Shown one piece after another: positions 8,469-17,332 of a stretch of DNA of 58,926 nucleotides. The notes beneath the pieces are model-generated. The model was given only the letters and a program-made list of their open reading frames with translations. It was not told the DNA's origin and did no database searches. The first letter of the stretch is position 1, and each line of letters opens with the position of its first letter. Source of the stretch: Collinsella aerofaciens (GTDB taxonomy: Bacteria > Actinomycetota > Coriobacteriia > Coriobacteriales > Coriobacteriaceae); contig NZ_JADNJQ010000014.1 of assembly GCF_015555045.1 (NCBI RefSeq), positions 1-58,926 on the forward strand. Direction: 5' to 3'. Both the position numbers and the translations under genes were made by a program.

Positions 8469-9326
8469 TTACTCTGCTTTGCCCACAGAGTTGAGGTTGG
8501 TCATGCGGATCTTAACCAGCTCGGTGATCTCACGCATGCCCTCCTTGGCCGGCTTCTTGGGATCGAAGCAGGCAGGGTTCTCGGCCATGTAGGCCATGAA
8601 GCCCTTGGTGTAGGCCTGACGCAGCTCGGTGGCGTAGTTGACCTTGCAGATGCCGTTCTTCACGGCCTCGGCGACCTGCTCATCGGGCACACCGGAAGTG
8701 CCGTGCAGAACCAGCGGCACGTCGACGGCGTCGCGGATGGCCTTGACCACGGACTGCTCGATGTGAGGATCGCTCGTGTACACGCCGTGGCTGGTGCCAA
8801 CGCCAATGGCCAGCGAGGTGCAGCCGGTGCGCTCGACGAACTCCTTGGCCTCGGCCGGATCGGTGTAGGGGCTCTCGCCCTCAACCGCGGGACCGTCGTC
8901 CTCCTTGCCGCCAACCTTGCCAAGCTCGGCCTCGACGGGCACACCCATGGCGCGGCCAGCGTCGGCGACGGACTTGGTCAGGGCGATGTTGTCCTCGAAG
9001 GACTCGTGCGAACCGTCGATCATGACAGAGGTGTAGCCAGTGCGGAAAGCCTGCATGCAGCGGTCATAGCCATCGCCGTGATCGAGGTGCAGAGCGACGG
9101 GCACGGAAGCGCGCTCGGCGGCAGCCTTGACCATGCCGTAGAAGTAGTCCAGACCAGCGGTCTTGATGGTGCCCGGAGTGGTCTGCATGATGACGGGGGA
9201 CTTGGTCTCCTCGGCAGCGGCCAGAACGGCCATAACAAACTCGAGGTTCTCGACGTTGAACGCGCCAACGGCGTAATGGCCGGCCTGAGCGTCCTTGAGC
9301 ATCTTTTCGGTGGTAACAAGTGCCAT
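8469..9326 (-). CDS. class II fructose/tagatose-bisphosphate aldolase
   Basis: A 285-residue zinc-dependent ketose-1,6-bisphosphate aldolase yielding dihydroxyacetone phosphate and glyceraldehyde-3-phosphate. Seen: HLDHGDGYD with the catalytic Asp at ~82 and a zinc His at ~83, SVMIDGSHESFEDNI, GVGTSHGVY and LVLHGTSGV, the remaining zinc and phosphate-binding motifs. The ATG at 9326 follows GGAGAGGAGC; a longer in-frame reading to 9467 lacks a ribosome site. The length fits both Bacillus-type FbaA and GatY/KbaY tagatose-bisphosphate aldolases, so substrate cannot be settled by eye. As the window lacks lacD, this enzyme could complete the tagatose pathway. A DeoR regulator is divergent from it. 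Confidence 0.9.
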   Translation of the reverse strand: MALVTTEKMLKDAQAGHYAVGAFNVENLEFVMAVLAAAEETKSPVIMQTTPGTIKTAGLDYFYGMVKAAAERASVPVALHLDHGDGYDRCMQAFRTGYTSVMIDGSHESFEDNIALTKSVADAGRAMGVPVEAELGKVGGKEDDGPAVEGESPYTDPAEAKEFVERTGCTSLAIGVGTSHGVYTSDPHIEQSVVKAIRDAVDVPLVLHGTSGVPDEQVAEAVKNGICKVNYATELRQAYTKGFMAYMAENPACFDPKKPAKEGMREITELVKIRMTNLNSVGKAE

Positions 9327-9661
9327 GAGCGTTTGCTCCTCTCCCTCGCCCGCATCTGGACATCGGGCGTACGTGTCCGCAAGACGTTTTACCTTGCGTT
9401 TTGCTGCGTCCATTGTATGAAATTCAGCGGCTTTGCATGTGCGAGATATTGAGCCCATGCAGGTCAATACAGTCGTTTTTGAAAAGTAAACGGAAGGAAT
9501 TGGAGCCGAGTGGGCGTATTCGATATTGAATTTTGGGCGTTCAGCGTCTTTCTTTTATAGAAAAGATAAGTAATCGAAAGGCGTTTTCTTACTCAAAAAG
9601 AAAATGAACGAAAATAGACTCAACACAATTCCTGCAAATTTCGGTTGAGAATGGAGCAGCT
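9327..9661. promoter_or_regulatory. divergent control region of aldolase and deoR
   Basis: A 335-base AT-rich gap between divergent genes. It has repeated AAAATGAACGAAAATAG-like and CGAAAGGCGTTTTCTT stretches around 9575-9615, the sort of A-tract sites bound by DeoR-family proteins. No individual operator can be fixed from a single locus. Confidence 0.4.
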
Positions 9662-10465
9662 ATGGCCCATGCGACAACCCGAGCTTTCGCCGATGAGCGT
9701 CGTTCCGCCATCATGGAAATGCTCGAACATAACGCCTCGGTGCAAGTGGCAGAAATCGCCCAGACCTTTGGCGTGTCCTCCGTTACCGCCCGCGCCGACC
9801 TGGACGCGCTCGCCGAGTCCGGCAAGTTGCGCCGCACGCATGGTGGCGCCGTGTCTCTCCAGAAGCGACTGACCGTATCCACCCAGGATCGCCGCATCAA
9901 CGTCAATGTCGCCGCCAAGCAGGCCATCGCGCAAAGCGCCATCGAGCTCGTCGGCAATGGCGACACGCTGCTTGTCGACTCGGGCACCACGGCGCTCGAG
10001 TTCGTCCGGCTCCTCGATCAGCGCGACGGCATCACCGTCATCACGGCCGACATTACCATCGCCGATTACATCGACGAGAGCATGCCCTCGGTCGATGTCG
10101 TCATGCTGGGTGGGGCACTGCGCAAAGGTCATCGCTATCTGTACGGTCCACTTACCATGCAGGCGCTCCAAATGGTCCACGCCGACCTTGCCGTCATGTG
10201 CCCCGGCGCTTTTGTCCCCCGCTGCGGCTTTACGACCGACTTTCCCCAAATGGCCGAGACCAAAACGGCTATGATCGCCGCAGCCCATCAAAGCGTCGCC
10301 CTCATGGACGCCAGCAAGGTTAACGGACGCGGCATGTACCGCTTTGCCGAGCTGGCAGATGTCGACACCATCGTGATGGACCGTGACCCCGATCATGCCG
10401 TCGCCACCTCAATCGCCGAGATCGTCGACGACGCCCGCCCAAATCTCCTCATCGCTGGCGCTTAA
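9662..10465 (+). CDS. DeoR/GlpR-family transcriptional regulator
   Basis: A 267-residue sugar-phosphate-responsive repressor. The N-terminal winged helix-turn-helix is at about residues 11-65 (AEIAQTFGVSSVTARADLDAL, then LRRTHGGAV), followed by a DeoR C-terminal sensor domain with GDTLLVDSGTTALEFVR (phosphate-binding loop) and the MDASKVNGRG motif. The ATG at 9662 has a GGAG site. It is divergent from the class II aldolase, suggesting it controls that gene in response to a ketose or triose phosphate; the ligand is unknown. Confidence 0.9.
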   Translation: MAHATTRAFADERRSAIMEMLEHNASVQVAEIAQTFGVSSVTARADLDALAESGKLRRTHGGAVSLQKRLTVSTQDRRINVNVAAKQAIAQSAIELVGNGDTLLVDSGTTALEFVRLLDQRDGITVITADITIADYIDESMPSVDVVMLGGALRKGHRYLYGPLTMQALQMVHADLAVMCPGAFVPRCGFTTDFPQMAETKTAMIAAAHQSVALMDASKVNGRGMYRFAELADVDTIVMDRDPDHAVATSIAEIVDDARPNLLIAGA

Positions 10466-10470
10466 ACAAA

Positions 10471-10507
10471 AACCACCACAAAGGTGCCTGTCCCCTTTGT
10501 GGTGGTT
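10471..10507 (-). terminator. terminator between convergent deoR and fprA
   Basis: A 14-bp-arm hairpin (AACCACCACAAAGG and complement) sits between convergent genes. The T-rich run lies on the minus-strand side, so it best terminates the flavodiiron gene, but the stem can also stop deoR transcription. Confidence 0.75.
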
Positions 10508-10529
10508 GAGCGTTAAAAGCGAAATATCG

Positions 10530-11690
10530 CTACTTGGAAAGCTCGTCGGCGAGGGCCTCGATCTGGGCGCGCGATGCGTCGTTGAGCGAACCCATGACGG
10601 TCACTTTGTTCTGCGTCAGGGCGATGTCCTTCATGCCCTCGAGCTCCTTGGTCATAACCTTGGCAGCGGCAGGCGCCCAGGAACCGGCCTCGACGAGCGC
10701 AACCGTACGGTTCTGATAGGCGTGCTCGGCAAGCGTATGGATAAAGGTGCTCATGAACGGGAAGATCTCGCCCTGATAGGTGATGGAGGCGAGCACCAGG
10801 CGGTCGTAGCGGAACGCGTCCTCAACGGCCTCAGCCATATCATCGCGAGCCAAGTCAAAGACGGAGACCTTCTGGCCGCGGGCCTCGAGCGCAGATGCGA
10901 GCTCCTCAACGGCAGCCTTCAGATGCCCATACACACTCGCATAGGCAATCGTGATGCCCTCGTCCTCGGGCTGATAGCTCGACCAGGTGTTGTAGGTGTC
11001 GAGGTAATAGCCCAGGTTCTCGCTAAGAACAGGACCGTGAAGCGGGCAAATAATCTGGATGTCCAGATTGGCGGCCTTCTTAAGCACGGCCTGCACAAAC
11101 TTGCCGAACTTGCCCACGATGCCAAAGTAGTAACGGCGCGCTTCACAAGCCCAGCCCTCGGGATCCTCGATGTCGTTGGCGCCAAACTTGCCGAAACCGT
11201 CGGCACTAAAGAGCACCTTGTCGGTGGACTCGTAGGAGAAGAGCACCTCGGGCCAGTGCACGTTGGGGGCACCGACAAAGGTTAGGCTGTGGCCGCCCAG
11301 GTCGAGCACGTCGCCATCTTTGACGACCATCTTGCGCTCGGGGAAGTCGGTGCCAAAGTAGTTGACCATCATGCGGAAAGCGCCCATGCTTGCCACAATC
11401 TGCGCCTGGGGATAGCGCTCCATAAAGGCGGCGATACCGGCGGAGTGATCGGGCTCCATGTGATGGACAACCAGGTAGTCGGGCGTACGACCATCGAGCA
11501 CGGCCTCGAGGTTGCCGAGCCACTCGTCGACAAAGTCAGCGTCGACCGAATCGGCGACAGCGATTTTATCGCCCAAGATAACGTAGCTGTTATATGCCAT
11601 ACCGTTCTCGGACACATCGTACTGGCCCTCGAACAGGTCAATGTCGTGATCGTTGACGCCAATGTAGCGGATATCCTTGGTGATCTCCAT
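10530..11690 (-). CDS. fprA: FprA-type flavodiiron protein
   Basis: A 386-residue A-type flavoprotein that reduces O2 to water (or NO to N2O), protecting an anaerobe. Residues 1-250 form the metallo-beta-lactamase-like diiron domain with HHMEPDHSAG (H-x-E-x-D-H), a later GAPNVHWPE and SADGFGKFG, and CPLHGPV. Residues ~255-386 are a flavodoxin domain beginning TIAYASVYGH (FMN phosphate loop) and containing SITYQGE and GSWAPAA. The ATG at 11690 follows AGGAGG; upstream in-frame codons are unsupported. It is a single-gene unit. The electron donor, usually a rubredoxin, is not in the window. Confidence 0.93.
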   Translation of the reverse strand: MEITKDIRYIGVNDHDIDLFEGQYDVSENGMAYNSYVILGDKIAVADSVDADFVDEWLGNLEAVLDGRTPDYLVVHHMEPDHSAGIAAFMERYPQAQIVASMGAFRMMVNYFGTDFPERKMVVKDGDVLDLGGHSLTFVGAPNVHWPEVLFSYESTDKVLFSADGFGKFGANDIEDPEGWACEARRYYFGIVGKFGKFVQAVLKKAANLDIQIICPLHGPVLSENLGYYLDTYNTWSSYQPEDEGITIAYASVYGHLKAAVEELASALEARGQKVSVFDLARDDMAEAVEDAFRYDRLVLASITYQGEIFPFMSTFIHTLAEHAYQNRTVALVEAGSWAPAAAKVMTKELEGMKDIALTQNKVTVMGSLNDASRAQIEALADELSK

Positions 11691-11819
11691 CAGGCAAAGC
11701 CTCCTAGATAGACAAAAGAACCCGTCTATCATAACACTCGCCTTTAGAGCCACAGCTATCTGCCGGCATCCTTACCGATTGTTATTGAAATGCGATAAAG
11801 CGCCGTTTACCTGCACAAA

Positions 11820-12851
11820 CTATGCGTGCGGAGCTGCCGTGGTATGTCGAATAATGAGCTGGCCGGGAATACGAATGGCAACGGTTTTGCCCGCCGTACC
11901 CGCCTCGGGAACCGCATGCTCGAATACCTCGCGCCCACGCTGATGCAAGTCGAATCGAACGGTCGTGAGCTCGTTATGTGCCACAAAGTCGTCGAGCGAG
12001 TCATCGACGCCCACCACGCTCACGTCCTCGGGCACGCGCAAGCCGCTATCGCGCAATGCAGCGATGGCGCCATTTGCCATCTGATCGTTTGCCGCATAGA
12101 TTGCCGTCATGGTGCGATCGTGCTCGGCCAGGTACCTGCCGGCCTCGTAGCCGCTGTTGGCAGACCAGTCACCCTCGAGCGGCTCTACCGGCTCGATGCG
12201 TTTACGCTCGAGTGCATCTTGCCAACCGGCGCGACGAAATTGCTCGTCGACCGAGAACGACGGGCCGCCGATATAACGAATCTGCTCGTGTCCCAGCTCA
12301 AACAGGTGATCCATGAGCAACAGCGAGCAGCCGTAATGGTCGGAATCGACCGTGGTCACGCGCGGATGTGCGTACATGGTAACGATGACCGTGCCAATGC
12401 CCGGCAGTGGATCAAACGTCTCAAAATCGGGAGCCATGCGACTCATGCCGATAATGATGCCGTCCACGGGCAGCGCGGCCATACGACGCGTGGCCTCGGC
12501 AAGCGAAAACTCCTCGGTCTTGGACATCTCGACCAGCGTGATGGCGCAATTATGCTCGCGAGCAGCGCTGGCGATGCCGTCGATCATTGAGAGGTTGCCA
12601 AACTTGGTGACATCGTTGACGCACAGGCCGACCGAATGGTAGCGACCGTCGCGCAGCGAGCGACCGGCATAACTCGGACGAAAGCCGAGCTCTTGCATAG
12701 CGGCCTGCACACGCTGGCGCGTCTGCTCGTTAACGTTGGGCAAGCCGTTGGCAACGCGCGAAACCGTCTGCTGCGAAACACCGGCAGCGCGGGCAACGTC
12801 AGCCATGGATACCGGACGCGTACCTGTATCGTTGGACGGGCGCCTTACCAC
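11820..12851 (-). CDS. LacI-family repressor of galKT
   Basis: A LacI/GalR-type repressor. The DNA-binding domain reads MADVARAAGVSQQTVSRVANG (recognition-helix pair Q-Q) with hinge YAGRSLR, followed by a periplasmic-binding-protein-like sugar domain (for example VSVVGVDDSLDDFV). A GTG at 12851 with GAAGGTG upstream is the likely start; an ATG at the HTH itself (12806) would leave it unusually short. It is divergent from galK-galT, and three copies of a LacI-type operator lie between them. The likely ligand is a galactose-derived sugar, inferred from the neighbours. Closest relatives in the window are the three regulators at 21.7, 26.6 and 31.6 kb. Confidence 0.88.
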   Translation of the reverse strand: MVRRPSNDTGTRPVSMADVARAAGVSQQTVSRVANGLPNVNEQTRQRVQAAMQELGFRPSYAGRSLRDGRYHSVGLCVNDVTKFGNLSMIDGIASAAREHNCAITLVEMSKTEEFSLAEATRRMAALPVDGIIIGMSRMAPDFETFDPLPGIGTVIVTMYAHPRVTTVDSDHYGCSLLLMDHLFELGHEQIRYIGGPSFSVDEQFRRAGWQDALERKRIEPVEPLEGDWSANSGYEAGRYLAEHDRTMTAIYAANDQMANGAIAALRDSGLRVPEDVSVVGVDDSLDDFVAHNELTTVRFDLHQRGREVFEHAVPEAGTAGKTVAIRIPGQLIIRHTTAAPHA

Positions 12852-12943
12852 AGAATCACCTTCACCCTTGCGAAATCTGAATAGCGTGTATGCCGGCCCG
12901 GGCAGAAACACACCCCGCGCCGAGGCCCACTATCGTCGGACGC

Positions 12944-12959
12944 ATGTTAACGTACTCTA
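12944..12959. promoter_or_regulatory. LacI operator, gal site 1
   Basis: ATGTTAACGTACTCTA fits the ATG-N3-ACGT-N3-CAT pattern seen at every LacI-controlled locus here, except in its last triplet. The right-hand N3 is ACT. Confidence 0.6.
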
Positions 12960-13005
12960 CTTTTTCTATCTGCATCTCTTCTGCTTTATAAGTCCATACG
13001 GCAGT

Positions 13006-13035
13006 ACCGTTCACGGCTGAATTTCTACCGATTAC
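13006..13035 (+). promoter_or_regulatory. tandem ACCGTTCAC box, gal
   Basis: ACCGTTCAC, 12 bases, then ACCGATTAC (21-bp period). The same arrangement stands upstream of the other sugar operons in the window. It is 154 bases before galK and lies between LacI sites 1 and 2. Confidence 0.65.
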
Positions 13036-13066
13036 CAGATTCTCAAAAAGTGACAAGCGATGTGTT

Positions 13067-13082
13067 ATGGGTACGTTAACAT
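13067..13082. promoter_or_regulatory. LacI operator, gal site 2
   Basis: ATGGGTACGTTAACAT matches ATG-N3-ACGT-N3-CAT exactly; read on the minus strand it is ATG-TTA-ACGT-ACC-CAT. Confidence 0.7.
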
Positions 13083-13130
13083 AGCCCGTAACGTGCGGTA
13101 TCGTGAACACTTGGTTCATGCCGCTTTAAG

Positions 13131-13146
13131 TTGTTAACGTACTCAT
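13131..13146. promoter_or_regulatory. LacI operator, gal site 3
   Basis: TTGTTAACGTACTCAT has one mismatch to the 16-bp pattern. It is 43 bases before the galK start, where bound repressor would block transcription. Confidence 0.7.
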
Positions 13147-13189
13147 AACGACGCAAAACCCACCCGGGCGCGCCAAGGAAAGGACTCCC

Positions 13190-14395
13190 ATGACCACCCC
13201 CGACGAAAAGACATTCGCCACGCTCACCAAGCTGTTCGAGGAGGAGTTTGGCCCCATCGGCGACCGCCAGGTGCTCTACGTGCACGCGCCCGGCCGCTCC
13301 GAGATCAGCGGCAACCACACTGACCACGAGGGTGGCCACGTTATCGCCGGCTCGCTCGATGTCGCCGTCGACGGCATCGCCGTGGCAACCGATTCCAACA
13401 AGGTTCGCGTAGCCGACGAGGGCTATCCCACGTTTGAAATCGCGCTCGACACGCTAGACGTTCAGGAGTCCGAGAAGGGCACGTCCGCGAGCCTCGTCCG
13501 CGGCATGGCCCACGAAATCGCTGCTCTGGGCGTTGAGCCCCAGGGCTTCGACTTTGCCTTCACCTGCTCCGTCCCCTCGGGCGGCGGTCTTTCGAGCTCC
13601 GCTGCTGTCGAGGCGGCATACGGTCGCGCCATGGAGACGCTCTGGGACGCACCCGCCATCGAGCCCGTCGCGCTCGCCCAGATGAGCCAGCGCACCGAGA
13701 ACAACTATTACGGCAAGCCCTGCGGTCTGATGGACCAGGCCGCCGTTTGCTTGGGCGGCCTCGCCTACATGGACTTTGAGGATCAGGCTCAGCCTAAAAC
13801 CCAGAAGCTCGAGCTCAACTTTGAGGATCACGGTTATGCGCTCGTGCTCGTTAAGGTCGGTGCCGACCACGTGGCCGCCACCGACGACTACGCCGCCGTT
13901 CCGCGCGAGATGCAGGACGTCGCTGCCGAGTTTGGCAAGGCACGCCTGTGCGAGGTAAACGTGGCGGACTTTGACGCCAAGCTCCCCGAGCTGCGCGCCA
14001 AGCTGGGCGACCGCGCCTGCCTGCGCGCCGTTCACTACTGGTACGAAAACGGCCTGGTCGATAAGCGCTGGGCCGCCCTGAACGCCGGCGACATCGATCA
14101 GTTCCTGGTCCTGACGCGCGAGTCCGGCGCCAGCTCTGCCATGTACTTACAGAATGTCGTTGCCAAGCTGGGCTCCGAGCAGCCCTCGATGTATGCCCTG
14201 GCACTGGCCGAGCACGTGCTCGACGGCCGTGGCGCCGTCCGTATCCACGGTGGCGGCTTTGGTGGCACCATCCAGGCCTTCGTGCCGCTCGACCTGGTCG
14301 ACACCTTTATCACCAAGATGAACGGCTGGCTGGGCGAGGGCTCTGCCCGCCACTACGCAATTTCTGACAAGGGGGCTTACGCGGCATGGCTGTAA
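13190..14395 (+). CDS. galK: galactokinase
   Basis: Phosphorylates galactose to galactose-1-phosphate, the first Leloir step after mutarotation. A 401-residue GHMP kinase: GRSEISGNHTDHEGGHV (galactokinase signature, residues ~32-48), PSGGGLSSSAAVE (ATP-binding motif ~130), CGLMDQAAVCLGG with the catalytic Asp, and RIHGGGFGGTIQAF near the C terminus. AAGGA precedes the ATG. Its last codons overlap the start of galT by 10 bases, so the two are translationally coupled. Expression probably depends on the LacI sites and the ACCGTTCAC box upstream. Confidence 0.95.
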   Translation: MTTPDEKTFATLTKLFEEEFGPIGDRQVLYVHAPGRSEISGNHTDHEGGHVIAGSLDVAVDGIAVATDSNKVRVADEGYPTFEIALDTLDVQESEKGTSASLVRGMAHEIAALGVEPQGFDFAFTCSVPSGGGLSSSAAVEAAYGRAMETLWDAPAIEPVALAQMSQRTENNYYGKPCGLMDQAAVCLGGLAYMDFEDQAQPKTQKLELNFEDHGYALVLVKVGADHVAATDDYAAVPREMQDVAAEFGKARLCEVNVADFDAKLPELRAKLGDRACLRAVHYWYENGLVDKRWAALNAGDIDQFLVLTRESGASSAMYLQNVVAKLGSEQPSMYALALAEHVLDGRGAVRIHGGGFGGTIQAFVPLDLVDTFITKMNGWLGEGSARHYAISDKGAYAAWL

Positions 14396-16014
14396 TGACT
14401 GACGTGCGCGAGGCCGCGCAGAACCTGATCGAGTACGCTATCCACCGATCGATGATCGGCCAGGACGATCGCATCTGGGCGTATAACACCATTCTCGAGT
14501 GCATCGGTGCTACGGGCCCGGCGCTCGACATGGCCTGGGCGCTCCAGGTCGAAAAACTCTCGCTCTTGCACCCCGACACCCTGCCCAACTTTGACCTTGA
14601 AGGCACACTTGCCGCGCTTGCCGAGGCGGCTGTTGCCAACGGCGCCGCCGAGGACACGGCATCGGGCCGCGACCGCATCGCCATGCGCATCATGGGCGCG
14701 CTCATGCCAAGGCCTTCGGTTGTAAACGAGGAGTTCAACGGACGCATGGGCGTCAACGAGCCCCGCGCCGCGACCGACTGGTTCTATGGTCTGTGCTGTG
14801 ATGCCGGCTACGTGCGCCGCGCCGCCATCGCGCGCAATATCAAATGGAGCACCCCCACCAACTGGGGCGACCTCGAGATCACTATCAACCTGTCGAAGCC
14901 CGAGAAGGACCCGCGCGATATTGCCACGGCCGGTGCCGCCAAAAACACGGGCGAGAAGTATCCCGCCTGTCAGCTGTGCATCGAAAACGAGGGCTACCCT
15001 GGACGCTCCGCTGCAGCCGACGGCGGCGCCCACCCCGCCCGCCAGAATCTGCGCGTTATCCCCATCCAGCTCAACGGCGAGCGCTGGGGCTTCCAGTACA
15101 GCCCGTACGCGTACTTTAACGAGCACTGCATTGCCATGAGCTCCGAGCATCGTCCGATGCACGTCGACCGCAAGGGGCTGACCTGCCTGCTCGACTTTGT
15201 CGACCTGTTCCCGCACTACTTTATTGGCTCCAACGCCGACCTGCCCATCGTGGGCGGCTCGATTCTGTCGCACGACCACTTCCAGGGCGGCGCGCACGAG
15301 TTCCCCATGATGCATGCCACCGAAGTCTCGCATTTTAACGTGCCCGGCTTTGACCAGGTCAGCGGTACCGTGTTGCAGTGGCCGCTCTCGGTACTGCGAC
15401 TGCGCTCGCACGACCGCGCCCAGCTGCTCGACGCCGCCGAGAAGATTATCCTTGCCTGGCGCGAGTGGACCGATGAGTCGGTTGGCGTCATCGCGCACAC
15501 AGCCGACGGCGTGGCGCACAATACTGTGACGCCTGTCATCCGCCGCGTTGACTCCCGCGGCAACGCCGGCGGCGAGATCTACGAGGCTTACCTCGCGCTT
15601 CGCTGCAACATCACGACCGACGAGCATCCGCTGGGCGTATTCCACCCGCATGCCGAGTATCACCATATTAAAAAGGAGAACATCGGCCTGATCGAGGTCA
15701 TGGGCCTGGCCATTTTGCCGCCGCGCTTGGTTCCCGAGCTCGGCGCTGTCCGTGAGCACCTGTTGGCGGCCAAGACCGATGCCAGCTACGACCTTGCCAG
15801 CGCGCTCGAGGGCGACGACCTTTGCCGCGGCCACGCCGCATGGGCCGAAGATGTTTTTGCCCGCCGCGCCGACGAGCTTACGGCGGACAACGCCATCGAC
15901 ATCCTGCACGAGGAGGTGGGCGTGGTGTTTGGCCACGTGCTCGACAACGCCGGCGTCTTCAAGTGGGACGAAGCCGGCCGCGCCGCCCAGCAGCGCTTCA
16001 TCAACTCGCTGTAG
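14386..16014 (+). CDS. galT: UDP-glucose-hexose-1-phosphate uridylyltransferase (GalT class II)
   Basis: Exchanges UMP between UDP-glucose and galactose-1-phosphate. At 542 residues it belongs to the long GalT2 class of Firmicutes and Actinobacteria rather than the ~350-residue E. coli class. Seen: RDRIAMRIMGALMPRPS, EPRAATDWFYGLCCDAGYVRR split over residues ~125-145, IVGGSILSHDHFQGG with the active-site His pair (~residue 295) and HPHAEYHHIKKENIG. The ATG at 14386 has GGGGG ten bases upstream; another ATG at 14395 is possible. It overlaps galK. No galE is in the window. Confidence 0.94.
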   Translation: MAVMTDVREAAQNLIEYAIHRSMIGQDDRIWAYNTILECIGATGPALDMAWALQVEKLSLLHPDTLPNFDLEGTLAALAEAAVANGAAEDTASGRDRIAMRIMGALMPRPSVVNEEFNGRMGVNEPRAATDWFYGLCCDAGYVRRAAIARNIKWSTPTNWGDLEITINLSKPEKDPRDIATAGAAKNTGEKYPACQLCIENEGYPGRSAAADGGAHPARQNLRVIPIQLNGERWGFQYSPYAYFNEHCIAMSSEHRPMHVDRKGLTCLLDFVDLFPHYFIGSNADLPIVGGSILSHDHFQGGAHEFPMMHATEVSHFNVPGFDQVSGTVLQWPLSVLRLRSHDRAQLLDAAEKIILAWREWTDESVGVIAHTADGVAHNTVTPVIRRVDSRGNAGGEIYEAYLALRCNITTDEHPLGVFHPHAEYHHIKKENIGLIEVMGLAILPPRLVPELGAVREHLLAAKTDASYDLASALEGDDLCRGHAAWAEDVFARRADELTADNAIDILHEEVGVVFGHVLDNAGVFKWDEAGRAAQQRFINSL

Positions 16015-16059
16015 CAGCGAGCTCGAACGCACACACTCAACGAATAGCGACTACGCGAC

Positions 16060-16101
16060 AACGGCGCCCGCCGGCAACATCGCCAGCGGGCGCCGTTTTA
16101 T
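16060..16101 (+). terminator. terminator of galKT
   Basis: A 12-bp GC-rich stem (AACGGCGCCCGC and complement) followed by TTATT, 45 bases after the galT stop. Confidence 0.8.
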
Positions 16102-16105
16102 TGGC

Positions 16106-16161
16106 TAGTCATTGGGGACGTTCTTAAACGACTAGTCAAACAAGAACATCCCCAATGACTA
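16106..16161. repeat. 20-bp inverted repeat pair
   Basis: TAGTCATTGGGGACGTTCTT at 16106-16125 is matched by its complement at 16142-16161 with one mismatch. It lies between the convergent gal and lac operons. Confidence 0.7.
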
Positions 16162-16198
16162 CTTGCGACCAAGGCAACGCCGATGTCTTGGCATTGTC

Positions 16199-16342
16199 AG
16201 CGAAAACGCCCCTAAGCGAGCAAGGTGACGTGAAAGAGGAGGGCATTGACCTTCTGGTCATGCCCGACGATTGAACGTCAGATTGCCGCTTAGGGGCGTT
16301 TGCAGCGTTGAGCCGTTACGGCGTTTGGTAAAACCGCGTAAC
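16199..16342. repeat. palindromic element, copy B (inverted)
   Basis: Reverse-complement copy of the element at 3347-3490: the CGCCCCTAAGCG arms, the GTGACGTGAAAGAGGAGGG block and the terminal GTTACG...CGTAAC hairpin are all shared. The centre differs (GGGCAT...ATGCCC instead of GCGTAC...GTACGC). It ends two bases before the lacC stop codon, so it lies at the 3' end of the lacABXC message. Confidence 0.85.
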
Positions 16343-16343
16343 C

Positions 16344-17279
16344 CTACAGTTCAGTCACGACAACGCTGTTGTAGACCTCGTCCCAGCGGTCCATGACCAG
16401 GTGGCCGGTCTTGGGATCCATGGCGTTGAGCTTGCCGCAGGCATTGGCAGTCTTGAGCACCGTGACGTCGTCGGCACCAGCAGCGATGGCATGCGCAAAG
16501 CCGGCGATGGTCGAGTCGCCGGAACCCGTCGCGTTCACAGCCGCAATCGCGGGCGTCTTGGCGCGGAACGCGCGACCCTCATGGAAGCCCACCGAACCGG
16601 CAGCGCCCATCGAAACGACGACCCAGGGGATACCGGCAAAGCGGCCATCGGCGGCAAGCGCCTCGCGCAGGGCATCGACATCGTCGGTCGTAAAGGACGT
16701 ACCCAGCAGGCCGTTAATCTCGGTCAGGTTGGGCTTTACGAGCTCGGGCTTAGCGTCGGACTCCAGCGCGGCCTCCAGCGATGCACCCGAGGTGTCGAGC
16801 AGCACCTTGGCACCCGCCTCTTCGGCGATCTTGACGAGCTCGGCATAGTAGCCGGCATCGACGCCACGCGGCAGCGAGCCCGAAAGCGTCACGACGTCAG
16901 CCTTTGCAGCGAGCTCGGTAAACTTGGCCGTAAAGGCCTCCAGCTCTGCCGGGGCGATCTGCGGGCCGCTCTCCAGCAGCTCGGTCTGATTGCCCTCGTG
17001 CAGGATATTCAGGCAGATACGCGTCTCGCCGGCAATAGGCACAAAGTCGTTCTTGACGCCGTCGGCATCCATGAGCTCGGCCATATAGGCACCCATGTGG
17101 CCACCGAGCAGACCGGTCGCGAGCACATCGTCGCCTAGCTGCAGCAGCACGCGGCTCACGTTGAGGCCCTTGCCGCCAGCGGTCTTTTCGGGCGTCACAC
17201 GGTTAACATCGTCGATGATCAGCTTGTCGAGCTGATAGCGCGTATCAATCGACGGGTTCATGGTAACGGTCAGAATCAT
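16344..17279 (-). CDS. lacC: tagatose-6-phosphate kinase, copy 1
   Basis: Phosphorylates tagatose-6-phosphate to tagatose-1,6-bisphosphate. A 311-residue PfkB-family sugar-phosphate kinase: MILTVTMNPSIDTRY at the start, GGKGLNVSRVL near residue 38, and the catalytic NATGSGDST with Asp at ~255. The family also includes 1-phosphofructokinase (FruK), but position in a lacA-lacB-lacX-lacC operon favours LacC. AGGAG precedes the ATG at 17279. A close paralogue of the same length lies at 40.6-41.6 kb. The stop codon abuts palindromic element copy B. Confidence 0.9.
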   Translation of the reverse strand: MILTVTMNPSIDTRYQLDKLIIDDVNRVTPEKTAGGKGLNVSRVLLQLGDDVLATGLLGGHMGAYMAELMDADGVKNDFVPIAGETRICLNILHEGNQTELLESGPQIAPAELEAFTAKFTELAAKADVVTLSGSLPRGVDAGYYAELVKIAEEAGAKVLLDTSGASLEAALESDAKPELVKPNLTEINGLLGTSFTTDDVDALREALAADGRFAGIPWVVVSMGAAGSVGFHEGRAFRAKTPAIAAVNATGSGDSTIAGFAHAIAAGADDVTVLKTANACGKLNAMDPKTGHLVMDRWDEVYNSVVVTEL

Positions 17280-17332
17280 GTTGAACTCCTGTTCCGGGGC
17301 AGCATGACCCGCCCCAAACATACGATAGCTCG

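Noticed and set aside
14377-16032. Long antisense frame across galT, and similar ones across GH1-1 (24886-26382) and EIICB-1 (22993-24348)
   Set aside because: Shadows of conserved genes on the opposite strand; biased composition, no recognisable domains.
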